Origin: Streptomyces rubiginosohelvolus | GTDB lineage: Bacteria; Actinomycetota; Actinomycetes; Streptomycetales; Streptomycetaceae | Assembly (NCBI RefSeq): GCF_014649875.1 | Contig: NZ_BMTW01000008.1 | Span: 144,983 to 208,982 of the forward strand | Direction of reading: 5' to 3' | Length of the DNA stretch: 64,000 bases | Shown here: one piece after another, positions 42,046 through 51,894 of the stretch | How the letters are laid out: each line of letters opens with the position of its first letter | How positions within the stretch are numbered: position 1 is the first letter of the stretch | Program-made: the position numbers and the translations under genes | Notes under the pieces: generated by a model | Database searches by the model: none | Told to the model about the DNA's origin: nothing | The model's input: the letters and a program-made list of their open reading frames with translations, nothing else

Positions 42046-43542
42046 ATGGCGGCCTCCGACCCCCAGCAGGCGGCCGACCCAGCAGCGGTCAAGCGCCACC
42101 CCGCGCTCTTCCGGGCCATCCGGAAGCGCCAGAACCCGCGGCTGCGCCGGACGGACATCACGGTCACGGACGACGCCGCGGTGAAGCGGGCCGTGAAGGC
42201 GGCCTCCCTGGGTAACGCCATGGAGTGGTTCGACTTCGGGATCTACTCCTACCTGGCCGTGACCATCGGCCACGTCTTCTTCCCGTCCGGGAACGACACC
42301 ACCCAGCTGCTCTCCTCCTTCGCGACCTTCGCGGTGGCCTTCCTGGTGCGGCCGCTCGGCGGGATGTTCTTCGGCCCGATGGGAGACAAGGTCGGCCGCA
42401 AGAAGGTCCTCGCGCTGACGATGATCCTGATGGCGGTCAGCACCTTCGCCATCGGTCTGATCCCGTCGCACGAGACGATCGGCATCGGGGCGGCCGCCCT
42501 GCTGATCTTCTTCCGGATGCTCCAGGGCTTCTCGACGGGCGGTGAGTACGGCGGCGCGTCGACGTTCATCGCGGAGTACGCCCCCGACAAGCGGCGCGGC
42601 TTCTTCGGCAGCTTCCTGGAGTTCGGCACCCTGGCCGGTTACGTCGGCGCGGCGGGCCTGGTGACAGCCCTGTACGCGCTCCTCAACGACGCCCAGATGG
42701 AGGCCTGGGGGTGGAGGATCCCGTTCCTCGTCGCGGGCCCGCTGGGCCTGGTCGGCCTCTACCTGCGGCTGAAGCTGGACGAGACCCCGGCCTTCCAGAA
42801 GCTGGAGGGCGGCACCGCGCACGCGAGCGAGGCGGCGGACGGCATCGAGGCCACGGCCAAGGGCGATCTGGCGAAGATCTTCCGGAACTACTGGCCGACG
42901 CTGATCCTCTGCATCTGCCTGGTCGGCGCGTACAACATCACCGACTACATGCTGCTGTCGTACATGCCGACGTACCTCTCCGACGAGCTGGGCTACAGCG
43001 AGACGCACGGGCTGCTGATCCTGCTGGCGGTGATGGTGTTCCTGATGCTGATCATCAGCCAGGTCGGCAAGCTCTCCGACCGCTTCGGCCGCAAGCCCCT
43101 GCTGATGACCGGAATGCTCGGCTTCCTCTTCCTCTCCCTGCCCGCCTTCCTCCTGATCCGGGTCGACGGCATCCTCCCGATCACGATCGGCATGCTGATG
43201 CTCGGCCTCTCGCTGGTCTGCATGCTCGGCACGATGTCGGCCGCCCTCCCGGCCCTGTTCCCGACGAACGTCCGCTACGGCTCCCTCTCGGTCGGCTACA
43301 ACCTCTCCGCGTCGATCTTCGGCGGCACGACCCCGCTGGTGATCACGGCCCTGATCAGCTGGACCGGCTCCAACCTGATGCCGGCGTACTACGCGATGGC
43401 GGCGGCCCTGATCGGCGTGATCGCGGTGGCCTGCATGAAGGAGACCGCCCAGCAGCCCCTGATCGGCTCCCCGCCGTCGGTGGAGACGGACGAGGAGGCG
43501 GCGGAGCTGGTCCAGGCGCAGGCGCCCGAGCCGAAGTTCTGA
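42046..43542 (+). CDS. MFS transporter of the metabolite:H+ symporter (ProP-like) family
   Basis: 498 residues from the ATG at 42046, with AGGAAAGG about 8 nt upstream; the longer frame from 41971 is rejected. Twelve TM helices and MHS hallmarks: GNAMEWFDFGIYSYLAVTIG, GPMGDKVGRKKVL, RMLQGFSTGGEYGGASTF, KLSDRFGRKP. Close to proline/betaine or alpha-ketoglutarate permeases; the N-terminal 55 residues are an extra polar tail. The substrate is not decided by sequence. Confidence 0.9.
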   Translation: MAASDPQQAADPAAVKRHPALFRAIRKRQNPRLRRTDITVTDDAAVKRAVKAASLGNAMEWFDFGIYSYLAVTIGHVFFPSGNDTTQLLSSFATFAVAFLVRPLGGMFFGPMGDKVGRKKVLALTMILMAVSTFAIGLIPSHETIGIGAAALLIFFRMLQGFSTGGEYGGASTFIAEYAPDKRRGFFGSFLEFGTLAGYVGAAGLVTALYALLNDAQMEAWGWRIPFLVAGPLGLVGLYLRLKLDETPAFQKLEGGTAHASEAADGIEATAKGDLAKIFRNYWPTLILCICLVGAYNITDYMLLSYMPTYLSDELGYSETHGLLILLAVMVFLMLIISQVGKLSDRFGRKPLLMTGMLGFLFLSLPAFLLIRVDGILPITIGMLMLGLSLVCMLGTMSAALPALFPTNVRYGSLSVGYNLSASIFGGTTPLVITALISWTGSNLMPAYYAMAAALIGVIAVACMKETAQQPLIGSPPSVETDEEAAELVQAQAPEPKF

Positions 43543-43571
43543 CCTGGCCCCGTCCGGCCCCTTGCTCGGAG

Positions 43572-43612
43572 GAACGGCCCGTACCGCTCACGTCGAGCGG
43601 TACGGGCCGTTC
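43572..43612 (+). terminator. Terminator with perfect 18-bp stem
   Basis: 43572-43589 pairs with 43595-43612 without mismatch, loop ACGTC, 30 nt after the transporter stop. Confidence 0.85.
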
Positions 43613-43717
43613 GCCTTCCCTGTCAGCTGGTCGCCGGATTTCGGGCGTGACTGTCCGATAAACGGTTCGTTACTCCGTACGAGGCTGCGAACGTCCTCGC
43701 GGCCAACGGAGGGGGAC

Positions 43718-44722
43718 ATGGGGGACAGCCCATACACGCGTGAGCGGCTGGCGGAGGCGGTGGCCGTATCGACGAACTGGACAGACCTGATGCGCCGCCT
43801 GGGGCTGCCGGAGAACGGCGGCAGGCGGCGCACGCTCCAGCAGCGGGTCGCCGAGTTCGGCCTGGACACTTCGCACTTCAAGCAACGCAGCCCGTGGAAG
43901 AAGTACCCGGACTCGGCGATCGCGGCAGCTGTGAAGACCTCGGGCTCGCTGCGCGAGGTCGTCACCGCACTCGGTGCTCCACCGGCCAGCGGCACGCTCT
44001 CGCACATCGGCCGTCGCATCGCCGCCGCCGGAATCGACGTCAGCCACTTCCCGGGCTTCAACCGCACCCAGGCGGATCTTCCCTTCACCACCGACGAATT
44101 ACGGGAGGCAGCAGCTTCCGCCGACAGTATCCGTGGCACTGCTCGCGTTCTGGGAATGCCCGACGACGGTCGGTCCCGCTCCGCGCTGGCGAGCCTGCTG
44201 CGAAGGCGTGGTGTCGACACCGCGCATTTCCGGAACGCGCGCCTGGCAATACCCGAAGAGGCCCTGAGGCGCGCGGTCCCCCGGTGCACGAGCTACGCGG
44301 ACGTCATGCGGGCTCTGGGGCTGGAAGTCAACGACACCAACCATCGCCGTGTGCGACGCAAGGCCGTTCAGCTGAAGCTGGACACGAGCCATTTCGCCCG
44401 CCGTTCCTGGACGGCAGAGCGAGTACCCCCACCCCGGACGGTCGCGCCGACCACCCTCATCGTCAGACCGCCCGGATCCACCCGCGTCCACCGAGAACGG
44501 CTTCACCGCGCACTGCAGGAGGTCGGCGTCGCGTACCGCTGCGTCTCCTGCGGCAACCCGGGCGAATGGCTGGGACAGCCCTTCACGCTCCAGATCGACC
44601 ACTTCAACGGTGACTGGCTGGACAACCGAGCGGAAAACCTGCGCTATCTGTGCCCGAATTGCCACGCATTGACAGAAACGTGGTGCCGCAAGGGCCGGAG
44701 TCCGAAGGCAAGCACCGTATAA
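43718..44722 (+). CDS. HNH endonuclease with four tandem N-terminal repeats
   Basis: 334 residues from the ATG at 43718, with GGAGG 5 nt upstream. Residues about 8-250 hold four repeats of roughly 50-60 residues, each a helix pair (LxxAVxxSxxxxDVMRxLG) closed by a D-T/V-S/A-HF motif: LDTSHF, IDVSHF, VDTAHF, LDTSHF. The C-terminus has CVSCG, FTLQIDHFNGDWLDNRAENL and RYLCPNCHALTETW, an HNH site with a zinc pair. The repeats look like small DNA-binding helix-turn-helix units, suggesting a homing- or site-specific nuclease. Normal GC. It lies directly upstream of tRNA-Leu. Confidence 0.83.
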   Translation: MGDSPYTRERLAEAVAVSTNWTDLMRRLGLPENGGRRRTLQQRVAEFGLDTSHFKQRSPWKKYPDSAIAAAVKTSGSLREVVTALGAPPASGTLSHIGRRIAAAGIDVSHFPGFNRTQADLPFTTDELREAAASADSIRGTARVLGMPDDGRSRSALASLLRRRGVDTAHFRNARLAIPEEALRRAVPRCTSYADVMRALGLEVNDTNHRRVRRKAVQLKLDTSHFARRSWTAERVPPPRTVAPTTLIVRPPGSTRVHRERLHRALQEVGVAYRCVSCGNPGEWLGQPFTLQIDHFNGDWLDNRAENLRYLCPNCHALTETWCRKGRSPKASTV

Positions 44723-44764
44723 CCCAAAGGACTGACGCCTCGTCCCTTGTAGACTGCCGAGGAC

Positions 44765-44848
44765 GCGCGAGTGCTGGAATTGGTTAGACAGGCTGGTTTT
44801 AGGTACCAGTGTCCTAGTGGCGTGAGGGTTCGAGTCCCTCCTCGCGCA
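44765..44848 (+). tRNA. tRNA-Leu (anticodon UAG)
   Basis: Acceptor arms GCGCGAG (44765-44771) and CTCGCGC (44841-44847), anticodon stem CTGGT/ACCAG with loop TTTAGGT, long variable arm, and T-arm GAGGGTTCGAGTCCCTC. The 84-nt type II tRNA reads CUA/CUN Leu codons. CCA is not encoded. TAGACT at 44750-44755 is the likely -10. Confidence 0.95.
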
Positions 44849-44856
44849 CCCTGACA

Positions 44857-44882
44857 GGCCCGGCCCTTCCCAGGGCCGGGCC
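44857..44882. terminator. Bidirectional terminator
   Basis: GGCCCGGCCCT (44857-44867) pairs with AGGGCCGGGCC (44872-44882), loop TCCC. It follows the tRNA and lies 9 bp from the end of rdgB. Confidence 0.8.
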
Positions 44883-44890
44883 GCACTGCG

Positions 44891-45493
44891 TCAGCCCACC
44901 AACTCCCGCACCACCGGCACCAACGCCCGGAACGCCTTCCCCCGGTGGCTGATCGCGTTCTTCTCCGCCGGGGTCAGCTCCGCGCAGGTGCGGGTCTCGC
45001 CCTCCGGCTGGAGGATCGGGTCGTAGCCGAAGCCGTTGGTGCCCGACGGGGTGGGGCGGAGGATGCCGTTCAGGCGGCCCTCGACCACGCGTTCCGTGCC
45101 GTCGGGGAGGGCCAGGGCTGCGGCGCAGGCGAAGTAGGCGCCGCGGTGCGGGGTGTCGATGTCGCCGAGCTGGGCCAGGAGCAGGTTGAGGTTGGCCTCG
45201 TCGTCGCCGTGGGTGCCGGACCAGCGGGCCGAGAAGATGCCGGGGGCGCCGCCGAGGACGTCCACGCAGAGGCCGGAGTCGTCGGCGACGGCCGGGTGGC
45301 CTGTGGCCCGGGCCAGGGCGTGGGCCTTGAGGAGCGCGTTCTCGGCGAAGGTGACGCCGGTCTCCTTGACGTCGGGGATGTCGGGGTACGCGTCCGCGCC
45401 GACGAGGTCGAGGTCGAGTCCCGCGTCGGCGAGGATGGCGTGGAGTTCGGTGATTTTCCCGGCGTTGCGGGTGGCGAGGATCAGGCGCTTCAT
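44891..45493 (-). CDS. rdgB: Non-canonical purine NTP pyrophosphatase (RdgB/HAM1)
   Basis: 200 residues, the family's usual length. Motifs: LATRNAGKITELHAIL at the N-terminus, FAENALLKAHALA, DDSGLCVDVLGGAPGIFSAR, GTNGFGYDPIL and NAISHRGKAF. It hydrolyses ITP, dITP and XTP to monophosphates and keeps these bases out of nucleic acids. It lies downstream of rph on the same strand with one small lipoprotein gene between them; rph-rdgB linkage is widespread in actinobacteria. Confidence 0.95.
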   Translation of the reverse strand: MKRLILATRNAGKITELHAILADAGLDLDLVGADAYPDIPDVKETGVTFAENALLKAHALARATGHPAVADDSGLCVDVLGGAPGIFSARWSGTHGDDEANLNLLLAQLGDIDTPHRGAYFACAAALALPDGTERVVEGRLNGILRPTPSGTNGFGYDPILQPEGETRTCAELTPAEKNAISHRGKAFRALVPVVRELVG

Positions 45494-45572
45494 GGGGCGA
45501 TTATCGCCGGGCCGGTGCTGTGGATGCTTCGGCCGGCCCGGTCCCCTCTCCCTCTCCCGCGCGCCTGTGGTC

Positions 45573-45962
45573 TTACGGGCTGCAGACCTTGCCGATCTCC
45601 GTCGCCGCGTCCGTCACCGGAGTGATGTCGGGGGTGGCGTCGCCCGCCTCGATGGACTTGCGGACGTCTGTGACGCCTGTCTGGAGGTCGTCGACGGCCT
45701 TGGAGAGGTCGGCGTTGTCCGTGGTGTCGTCGAGCTTCTTCAGCTCGCGGTCGATCTCGTCCAGGGACTCGGAGGCCTGGGTGATGTCCTCGGAGGCGTT
45801 GGAGACGGCCTGCTGGAGCTTGCTGACGCTGGTGGCGATGGCGTCGGCGGTGCGGACGCAGTCGAGCGCCTTGTCGAGGCCGGCGCAGCCCACTGCCGTG
45901 GTCAGTGTCAGCAGGGTGGCGGCGGTGGCGAGTGCGATACGTCGGTGGCGGCGCGAAGCCAT
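45573..45962 (-). CDS. Small putative lipoprotein
   Basis: 129 residues from the ATG at 45960-45962 after GGGGAGGG. Basic start, hydrophobic stretch IALATAATLLTLTTAVGC and Cys at residue 25 fit a lipobox, though Ala at -3 is less usual. The mature part is a helical, heptad-like domain (SVSKLQQAVSNASEDITQAS, LDEIDRELKKLDDTTDNADL) that ends in a Cys (IGKVCSP). Unknown function, probably on the outer face of the membrane. Confidence 0.72.
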   Translation of the reverse strand: MASRRHRRIALATAATLLTLTTAVGCAGLDKALDCVRTADAIATSVSKLQQAVSNASEDITQASESLDEIDRELKKLDDTTDNADLSKAVDDLQTGVTDVRKSIEAGDATPDITPVTDAATEIGKVCSP

Positions 45963-46086
45963 GGTGCGGGTCCCTCCCCGGGGGTCGGTACGTGGACGGA
46001 CGCACGGTTCGACCCGTGCGCCCGTATCCGTAACGACGCTCTGTGGTGCGTATTTGGTTGCTTCTTTACCCGAGGCGGGCGAGTCG

Positions 46087-46824
46087 CTACGCGTTCCGCG
46101 TGGTTGCGAGTGCGTCACGCTGGAGCGCGGCGAGGTCGACGCAGCCCGCGGTGGCCAGGTCCAGGAGGGAGCCCAGCTCCTTGCGGTCGAAGGGGGCGCC
46201 CTCGGCGGTGCCCTGGACCTCGACGAAGCGGCCGTCGCCCGTGCAGACGACGTTCATGTCGGTCTCGGCGCGGACGTCCTCCTCGTAGCAGAGGTCGAGG
46301 AGCGGGGTGCCGTCGACGATGCCGACGCTGATGGCGGCGACGGTGTCGGTGAGCGGCTTGCGGCCGGCCTTGACGATCTTCTTGCCCTGGGCCCAGGTGA
46401 CGGCGTCGGCGAGGGCGACGTACGCCCCGGTGATGGCGGCGGTGCGGGTGCCTCCGTCGGCCTGGAGGACGTCGCAGTCCAGGACGATGGTGTTCTCGCC
46501 GAGGGCCTTGTAGTCGATGACGGCGCGCAGGGAGCGGCCGATCAGGCGGCTGATCTCGTGCGTGCGGCCGCCGATCTTGCCGCGTACGGCTTCGCGGTCG
46601 CCGCGGGTGTTGGTGGAGCGGGGCAGCATGGAGTATTCGGCGGTGACCCAGCCTTCGCCGCTGCCCTTGCGCCAGCGCGGGACGCCTTCGGTGACGGAGG
46701 CGGTGCAGAAGACTTTGGTGTCGCCGAAGGAGATGAGGACGGAGCCTTCGGCGTGCTTGCTCCAGCCGCGTTCGATGGTGACGGGGCGGAGCTGTTCGGG
46801 GGTGCGGCCGTCGATGCGAGACAT
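46087..46824 (-). CDS. rph: Ribonuclease PH
   Basis: 245 residues. Motifs: RPVTIERGWSKHAEGSVLIS, FCTASVTEGVPRW, GWVTAEYSMLPRSTNTRGDR, GRTHEISRLIGRSLRAVID, VLDCDVLQADGGTRTAAITG and a final LDLATAGCVDLAALQRDAL. It trims tRNA 3' ends phosphorolytically. Start at 46822-46824. First gene of the leftward rph-lipoprotein-rdgB group. Confidence 0.95.
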   Translation of the reverse strand: MSRIDGRTPEQLRPVTIERGWSKHAEGSVLISFGDTKVFCTASVTEGVPRWRKGSGEGWVTAEYSMLPRSTNTRGDREAVRGKIGGRTHEISRLIGRSLRAVIDYKALGENTIVLDCDVLQADGGTRTAAITGAYVALADAVTWAQGKKIVKAGRKPLTDTVAAISVGIVDGTPLLDLCYEEDVRAETDMNVVCTGDGRFVEVQGTAEGAPFDRKELGSLLDLATAGCVDLAALQRDALATTRNA

Positions 46825-47014
46825 GGGGCCGACTGTATCCGTTGGCGGGGGTGGCTCCGTTCGGGTGCGGTGGACCCGATGAAGGATGCGGTGGGCGTGG
46901 CGGTCGCGGTCCGGGTGCGCGGCAGGCCCCGTCCCCTGCGGTGGGGGTACGGGGCCTGCGGGTGCGGGTGCCCGGCGGAGGCGGGGCCGCGTGGTCCGGC
47001 GTGGGGTCAGCCGG

Positions 47015-47248
47015 TCACATCATGTCTTCGATGTCGGCGGCGATGGGGTCCGCGTCGGTGCCGATGACGACCTGGATCGCGGTGCCCATCTTGACGACGC
47101 CGTGGGCGCCGGCGGCCTTGAGGGCGGCTTCGTCGACCTTGCTGGGGTCGTGGACCTCGGTGCGGAGGCGGGTGATGCAGCCTTCGATCTCGTCGATGTT
47201 GTCGATGCCGCCGAGCCCGGCGACGATCTTCTCAGCCTTGGTGGCCAT
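47015..47248 (-). CDS. nagF: PTS glucose/N-acetylglucosamine-type EIIB component
   Basis: 77 residues from the ATG at 47246-47248, with AAGGA just upstream. The EIIB phosphorylation Cys is in DEIEGCITRLRTEVHDPSKV, followed by LKAAGAHGVVKMGTAIQVVIG, the standard IIB fold. As a free-standing IIB divergent from two IIC genes, it matches S. coelicolor NagF, which passes phosphate to NagE2 during N-acetylglucosamine uptake. The DasR site at 47411-47426 lies upstream. Confidence 0.9.
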   Translation of the reverse strand: MATKAEKIVAGLGGIDNIDEIEGCITRLRTEVHDPSKVDEAALKAAGAHGVVKMGTAIQVVIGTDADPIAADIEDMM

Positions 47249-47410
47249 GTCCTTCTCCCTGTTTCGCGCGCAGACGGCCGCCCGCTGCGGGTCCGTTTCG
47301 TCACGGTAACGCACGGTTGGCCCAACTTCGCGGGCGGGTAACCGGACAATCCCGAAAGATGACGATCACCGGTCCCCTGCCTTCTGGGGCTGGGCTCGGG
47401 CCGTGACGCA

Positions 47411-47426
47411 ACTGGTCTACACCAGT
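47411..47426. promoter_or_regulatory. DasR operator (dre), between nagF and nagE1
   Basis: ACTGGTCTACACCAGT is an almost perfect match to the known dre consensus ACTGGTCTAGACCACT. It is placed between divergent nagF and nagE1, where DasR would repress both until glucosamine-6-phosphate accumulates. Confidence 0.9.
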
Positions 47427-47468
47427 TTGCAACGACCGCCAAACGCGAAGTGTTCCGGGAGGACGCCC

Positions 47469-48728
47469 ATGAGTGCGAGCGACGCTGCGGCATCGCAGCA
47501 GAAATGGTGGAACGGACCGGTCCAGGGCCTCCAGAAGGTCGGGCGCAGCCTGCAGCTCCCGGTGGCCGTCCTCCCCGCCGCCGGTCTCCTCGTCAGCCTC
47601 GGCAACCTGTTCAGCTCCTACCTGGACGGCGCGTTCTGGGACAAGACCTCCAAGGTCCTGCTCAACGGCGGCGGCGCGATCCTCGACGGCGAGCTCGGCC
47701 TGCCCCTGCTGTTCTGCATCGGCGTCGCCATCGGCTTCGCGAAGAAGGCGGACGGGTCCACCGCGCTGGCGGCGGTCGTCGGCTTCCTCGTCTACCGGGG
47801 GGTGCTGACCGCCTTCCCCATCGACGGCACCGTGACCGACGAGCTGCCCGACGGGGAGCCGCAGAACCCGGGCGTGCTCGGCGGCATCCTGATCGGCCTG
47901 CTGACCGCCGTCGTCTGGCAGCGCTACCACCGGACCAAGCTGGTCGACTGGCTGGGCTTCTTCAACGGGCGCCGCCTGGTGCCGATCCTGATGGCGTTCC
48001 TCTGCGTGATCCTCGGCGTCCTGTTCGGACTGCTGTGGCAGCCGGTGGGCGACGGGCTGACCTGGTTCTCCAAGCAGCTGATCGACCTCGGCTCCTGGGG
48101 TGCGGCGATCTTCGGCTTCGCGAACCGGCTGCTGATCCCGATCGGCATGCACCAGTTCCTGAACACGTTCTTCTGGTTCCAGGCGGGCGAGTACACCGGA
48201 ACGGACGGCCAGACCGTGCAGGGCGACATCTCCCGGTTCTTCGCCGGGGACCCGTCGGCCGGCCAGTTCACCTCGGGCTTCTTCCCGATCATGATGTTCG
48301 GCCTGCCCGCCGCCGCCCTGGCTATCACCCACTGCGCGCGGCCCGAGCGCCGCAAGGAGGTCGGGGGCCTGATGGTCTCGGTGGCGCTGACGTCGTTCGT
48401 CACGGGCGTGACCGAGCCGATCGAGTTCTCGTTCATGTTCGTCGCGCCGCTGCTGTACGGCGTGCACGCGGTGCTGACGGGCGCCTCGATGGGCATCACC
48501 TGGCTGCTGGGGGTGCATGCGGGGTTCAGCTTCTCGGCCGGGTTGATCGACTACGTCGTCAACTGGCATCTGGATACGAAACCCTGGCTGATCATCCCGA
48601 TCGGCGCGTGCTTCGCCGTGATCTACTACGTGATCTTCCGCTTCGCGATCACCAAGTTCGACCTCAAGACACCGGGGCGTGAACCCGAGGAGATCGAGAA
48701 GGAGATCGAGAAGGATCTGACGAAGTAG
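47469..48728 (+). CDS. nagE1: PTS N-acetylglucosamine-type EIIC permease
   Basis: 419 residues from the ATG at 47469 after GGGAGG. EIIC features: GRSLQLPVAVLPAAGLLVSL, CIGVAIGFAKKADGSTALAA, AIFGFANRLLIPIGMHQFLN, FFPIMMFGLPAAALAITHC and SFVTGVTEPIEFSFMF. It is an eight-to-ten TM permease with no fused IIB or IIA domain. The position beside nagF and a second IIC gene matches nagE1 in S. coelicolor. It is preceded by a dre site and followed by a terminator. Confidence 0.88.
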   Translation: MSASDAAASQQKWWNGPVQGLQKVGRSLQLPVAVLPAAGLLVSLGNLFSSYLDGAFWDKTSKVLLNGGGAILDGELGLPLLFCIGVAIGFAKKADGSTALAAVVGFLVYRGVLTAFPIDGTVTDELPDGEPQNPGVLGGILIGLLTAVVWQRYHRTKLVDWLGFFNGRRLVPILMAFLCVILGVLFGLLWQPVGDGLTWFSKQLIDLGSWGAAIFGFANRLLIPIGMHQFLNTFFWFQAGEYTGTDGQTVQGDISRFFAGDPSAGQFTSGFFPIMMFGLPAAALAITHCARPERRKEVGGLMVSVALTSFVTGVTEPIEFSFMFVAPLLYGVHAVLTGASMGITWLLGVHAGFSFSAGLIDYVVNWHLDTKPWLIIPIGACFAVIYYVIFRFAITKFDLKTPGREPEEIEKEIEKDLTK

Positions 48729-48759
48729 CAGCACACCGGGGCTTCGGCCCCGGCCCCGC

Positions 48760-48791
48760 AAGGCCCTCGGACCGCCCGGTCCGGGGGCCTT
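48760..48791 (+). terminator. Terminator of nagE1
   Basis: 48760-48773 pairs with 48778-48791 (14 bp, one G-U pair), loop GCCC, 31 nt after the nagE1 stop. It separates nagE1 and nagE2 transcripts. Confidence 0.8.
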
Positions 48792-48875
48792 CGACATGTC
48801 ACCGAACGTGCCGAGTCTGCTACTGCGAATGAGATGGGAATTGAAGGTTCCTTATCTATCCCTCACCGTGCTAAA

Positions 48876-48891
48876 ACTGGTCTACACCACT
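48876..48891 (+). promoter_or_regulatory. DasR operator (dre) upstream of nagE2, copy 1
   Basis: ACTGGTCTACACCACT matches the dre consensus at 15 of 16 positions. A second site begins 2 bp later. Confidence 0.88.
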
Positions 48892-48892
48892 G

Positions 48893-48908
48893 AGTGGTCC
48901 AGACCACG
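48893..48908 (+). promoter_or_regulatory. DasR-like operator upstream of nagE2, copy 2
   Basis: AGTGGTCCAGACCACG keeps the TGGTC/GACCA core of dre and adjoins copy 1, giving two operators about 17 bp apart, roughly 80-110 bp before nagE2. Confidence 0.7.
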
Positions 48909-48989
48909 GCGCTCTGCCGCAGGGTCTGTCGAGTCGCCGCCTCCCCGCATCAACGACCTGGGCGGCACCGTGTCCCATGGAGGAAGTTG

Positions 48990-50255
<1,266 letters not shown>

Positions 50256-50277
50256 CCTCCGGCACAAACGTCGTACG

Positions 50278-50325
50278 CCGAAGCCCCCGCCACCCGAGAT
50301 GTTCTTCGGGGGGCGGGGGCTTCGG
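50278..50325. terminator. Bidirectional terminator after nagE2
   Basis: A long hairpin: CCGAAGCCCCCGCC from 50278 pairs with GGCGGGGGCTTCGG ending at 50325, with inner CCCGA/TCGGG continuing the stem. It lies between nagE2 and the convergent GNAT gene. Confidence 0.85.
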
Positions 50326-50346
50326 TCTGTCTGCCGCTTGGTCGCC

Positions 50347-50856
50347 TCACACCTGGCGTACGGGAGCGGGCACGTCCAGCCGGTAGATCTGGCGGGAGCC
50401 GCCCTCCGGGCCCGGGTCGGTGGGCTCGCCGGGCGCGAAGCCGAGCTTCTCGTAGAAGGCCCGGGCCCCGCTCTCCACCGCCCCCGGGTGGTCGGGCCCG
50501 AACGTGACCACCTCGACGGTGCCGGGCCCGCTGACGTACCGGAACATCGCCTCCGCCATCAGCCGTCGGCCCACGCCCGCGCCCCGGCAGTGCGCGGCGG
50601 TGACCAGCCAGTGCACGTGGTACGTGGGCGGGTCGGCGCCGAACAGCAGGCCGCCGACCGGGCCGGAGACCCCGGCGGAGGGGGCGGCGGGCTCCGTGGC
50701 CTCGGCGATCAGTGCCGCCCCGGTACGGATGTGGGCTTCCACCGCCCGGTGGAAGCCCGGCTCCTCGACCATCGGGCCGAACCAGTGCTCGACCTGGGCG
50801 GCCAGGGTCAGGAAGCCGTCGAGGTCGCCGTCCCGGGCGGGTCTGATCGTGATCAT
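50347..50856 (-). CDS. GNAT-family N-acetyltransferase
   Basis: 169 residues from the ATG at 50854-50856. GNAT elements: MITIRPARDGDLDGFLTLAA at the start, YHVHWLVTAAHCRGAGVGRR with the acetyl-CoA loop (RGAGVGRRL), and GARAFYEKLGFAPGEP near the end. Cytosolic. Substrate unknown. Convergent to nagE2, 46 bp downstream of the MBL-fold gene on the same strand. Confidence 0.87.
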   Translation of the reverse strand: MITIRPARDGDLDGFLTLAAQVEHWFGPMVEEPGFHRAVEAHIRTGAALIAEATEPAAPSAGVSGPVGGLLFGADPPTYHVHWLVTAAHCRGAGVGRRLMAEAMFRYVSGPGTVEVVTFGPDHPGAVESGARAFYEKLGFAPGEPTDPGPEGGSRQIYRLDVPAPVRQV

Positions 50857-50902
50857 CCGGGCAGTCTCGCAGAGCCGCCCGGCCCCGGGAAGCGGCCGCC
50901 GA

Positions 50903-51655
50903 TCAGAGCTCGTACACCGCTCCCGGGACCGCCAGCTCCACCGGGCCCGAGTAGGCCGCGCGGGCGTCGGCGGCGTTGCGGTCGGCGTCGGTCCACGGCG
51001 GGATGTGGGTGAGGACCAGTCGGCGCGCTCCGGCGCGGGCGGCCGCCTCGCCGGCCTCACGGCCGTTGAGGTGCAGGTCGGGGATGTCCTCCTTGCCGTC
51101 GACGAACGACGCCTCGCAGAGGAAGAGGTCCACGTCCCGGGCCAGGTCCTCCAGCGCCTCGCAGGTCCCCGTGTCGCCGGAGTAGGCGAGGGAGGAGCCG
51201 CCGTGCTCGATGCGGATGCCGAAGGTGTCGACGGGGTGGCAGAGCTTCTCCGTACGGACCGAGAACGGGCCGATCTCGAAGGAACCCGACTTGAGGGTGT
51301 GGAAGTCGAAGACCTCGCCCATCGCGCGGTCGGAGGGGGTGTCGCCGTGGGCGGCGGTCAGCCGCTGCTCGGTGCCCTCGGGGCCGTAGACCGGGAGAGG
51401 GCGAGGGCGGTCGCCGCCGTGCGGGTAGTAGCGCACGACGAAGTACGCGCACATGTCGATGCAGTGGTCGGCGTGCAGATGGCTGAGGAAGATCGCGTCG
51501 AGGTCGTAGAGACCGACGTGGCGCTGCAGCTCGCCGAGGGCGCCGTTGCCCATGTCGAGGAGCAGCCGGAAGCCGTCGGCCTCTACGAGGTAGCTCGAGC
51601 ATGCCGAACCCTTGGACGGGAACGAGCCGGAGCAGCCGACGACGGTGAGCTTCAT
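50903..51655 (-). CDS. MBL-fold metallo-hydrolase (RNase Z/PhnP-like)
   Basis: 250 residues. MKLTVVGCSGSFPSKGSACS, then LLLDMGNGALGEL, metal motif FLSHLHADHCIDM (HxHxDH), EKLCHPVDTFGIRIEHGG, YSGDTGTCEAL, and late His in RRLVLTHIPPW. All seven metal ligands of a two-zinc MBL enzyme are present. Close to RNase Z-like phosphodiesterases; no exosite is obvious. GGAGG is upstream of the ATG at 51653-51655. Confidence 0.88.
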   Translation of the reverse strand: MKLTVVGCSGSFPSKGSACSSYLVEADGFRLLLDMGNGALGELQRHVGLYDLDAIFLSHLHADHCIDMCAYFVVRYYPHGGDRPRPLPVYGPEGTEQRLTAAHGDTPSDRAMGEVFDFHTLKSGSFEIGPFSVRTEKLCHPVDTFGIRIEHGGSSLAYSGDTGTCEALEDLARDVDLFLCEASFVDGKEDIPDLHLNGREAGEAAARAGARRLVLTHIPPWTDADRNAADARAAYSGPVELAVPGAVYEL

Positions 51656-51894
51656 GGAGCGTGAACCTCCGGGGCGCGGGAACGGGGAGGGTTCGTGCGA
51701 GTCGGCCGGAGCCGGGGGGCGGTTCCTGCGGGATCGGTTTTGCGGTTCGTCGAGCGTAAGGCGCGAAACTCCACGTCGCTCCTCCGCTGCCCTCCGTTGT
51801 GGGGGAACTCACCTGCTCTGTCACCGGTTCGATGGAAGCGCGCCCACGGTCCGGGCCTCGGGGGCGCTCTTCGCCCCGCCGGTACGGTCGGGGG

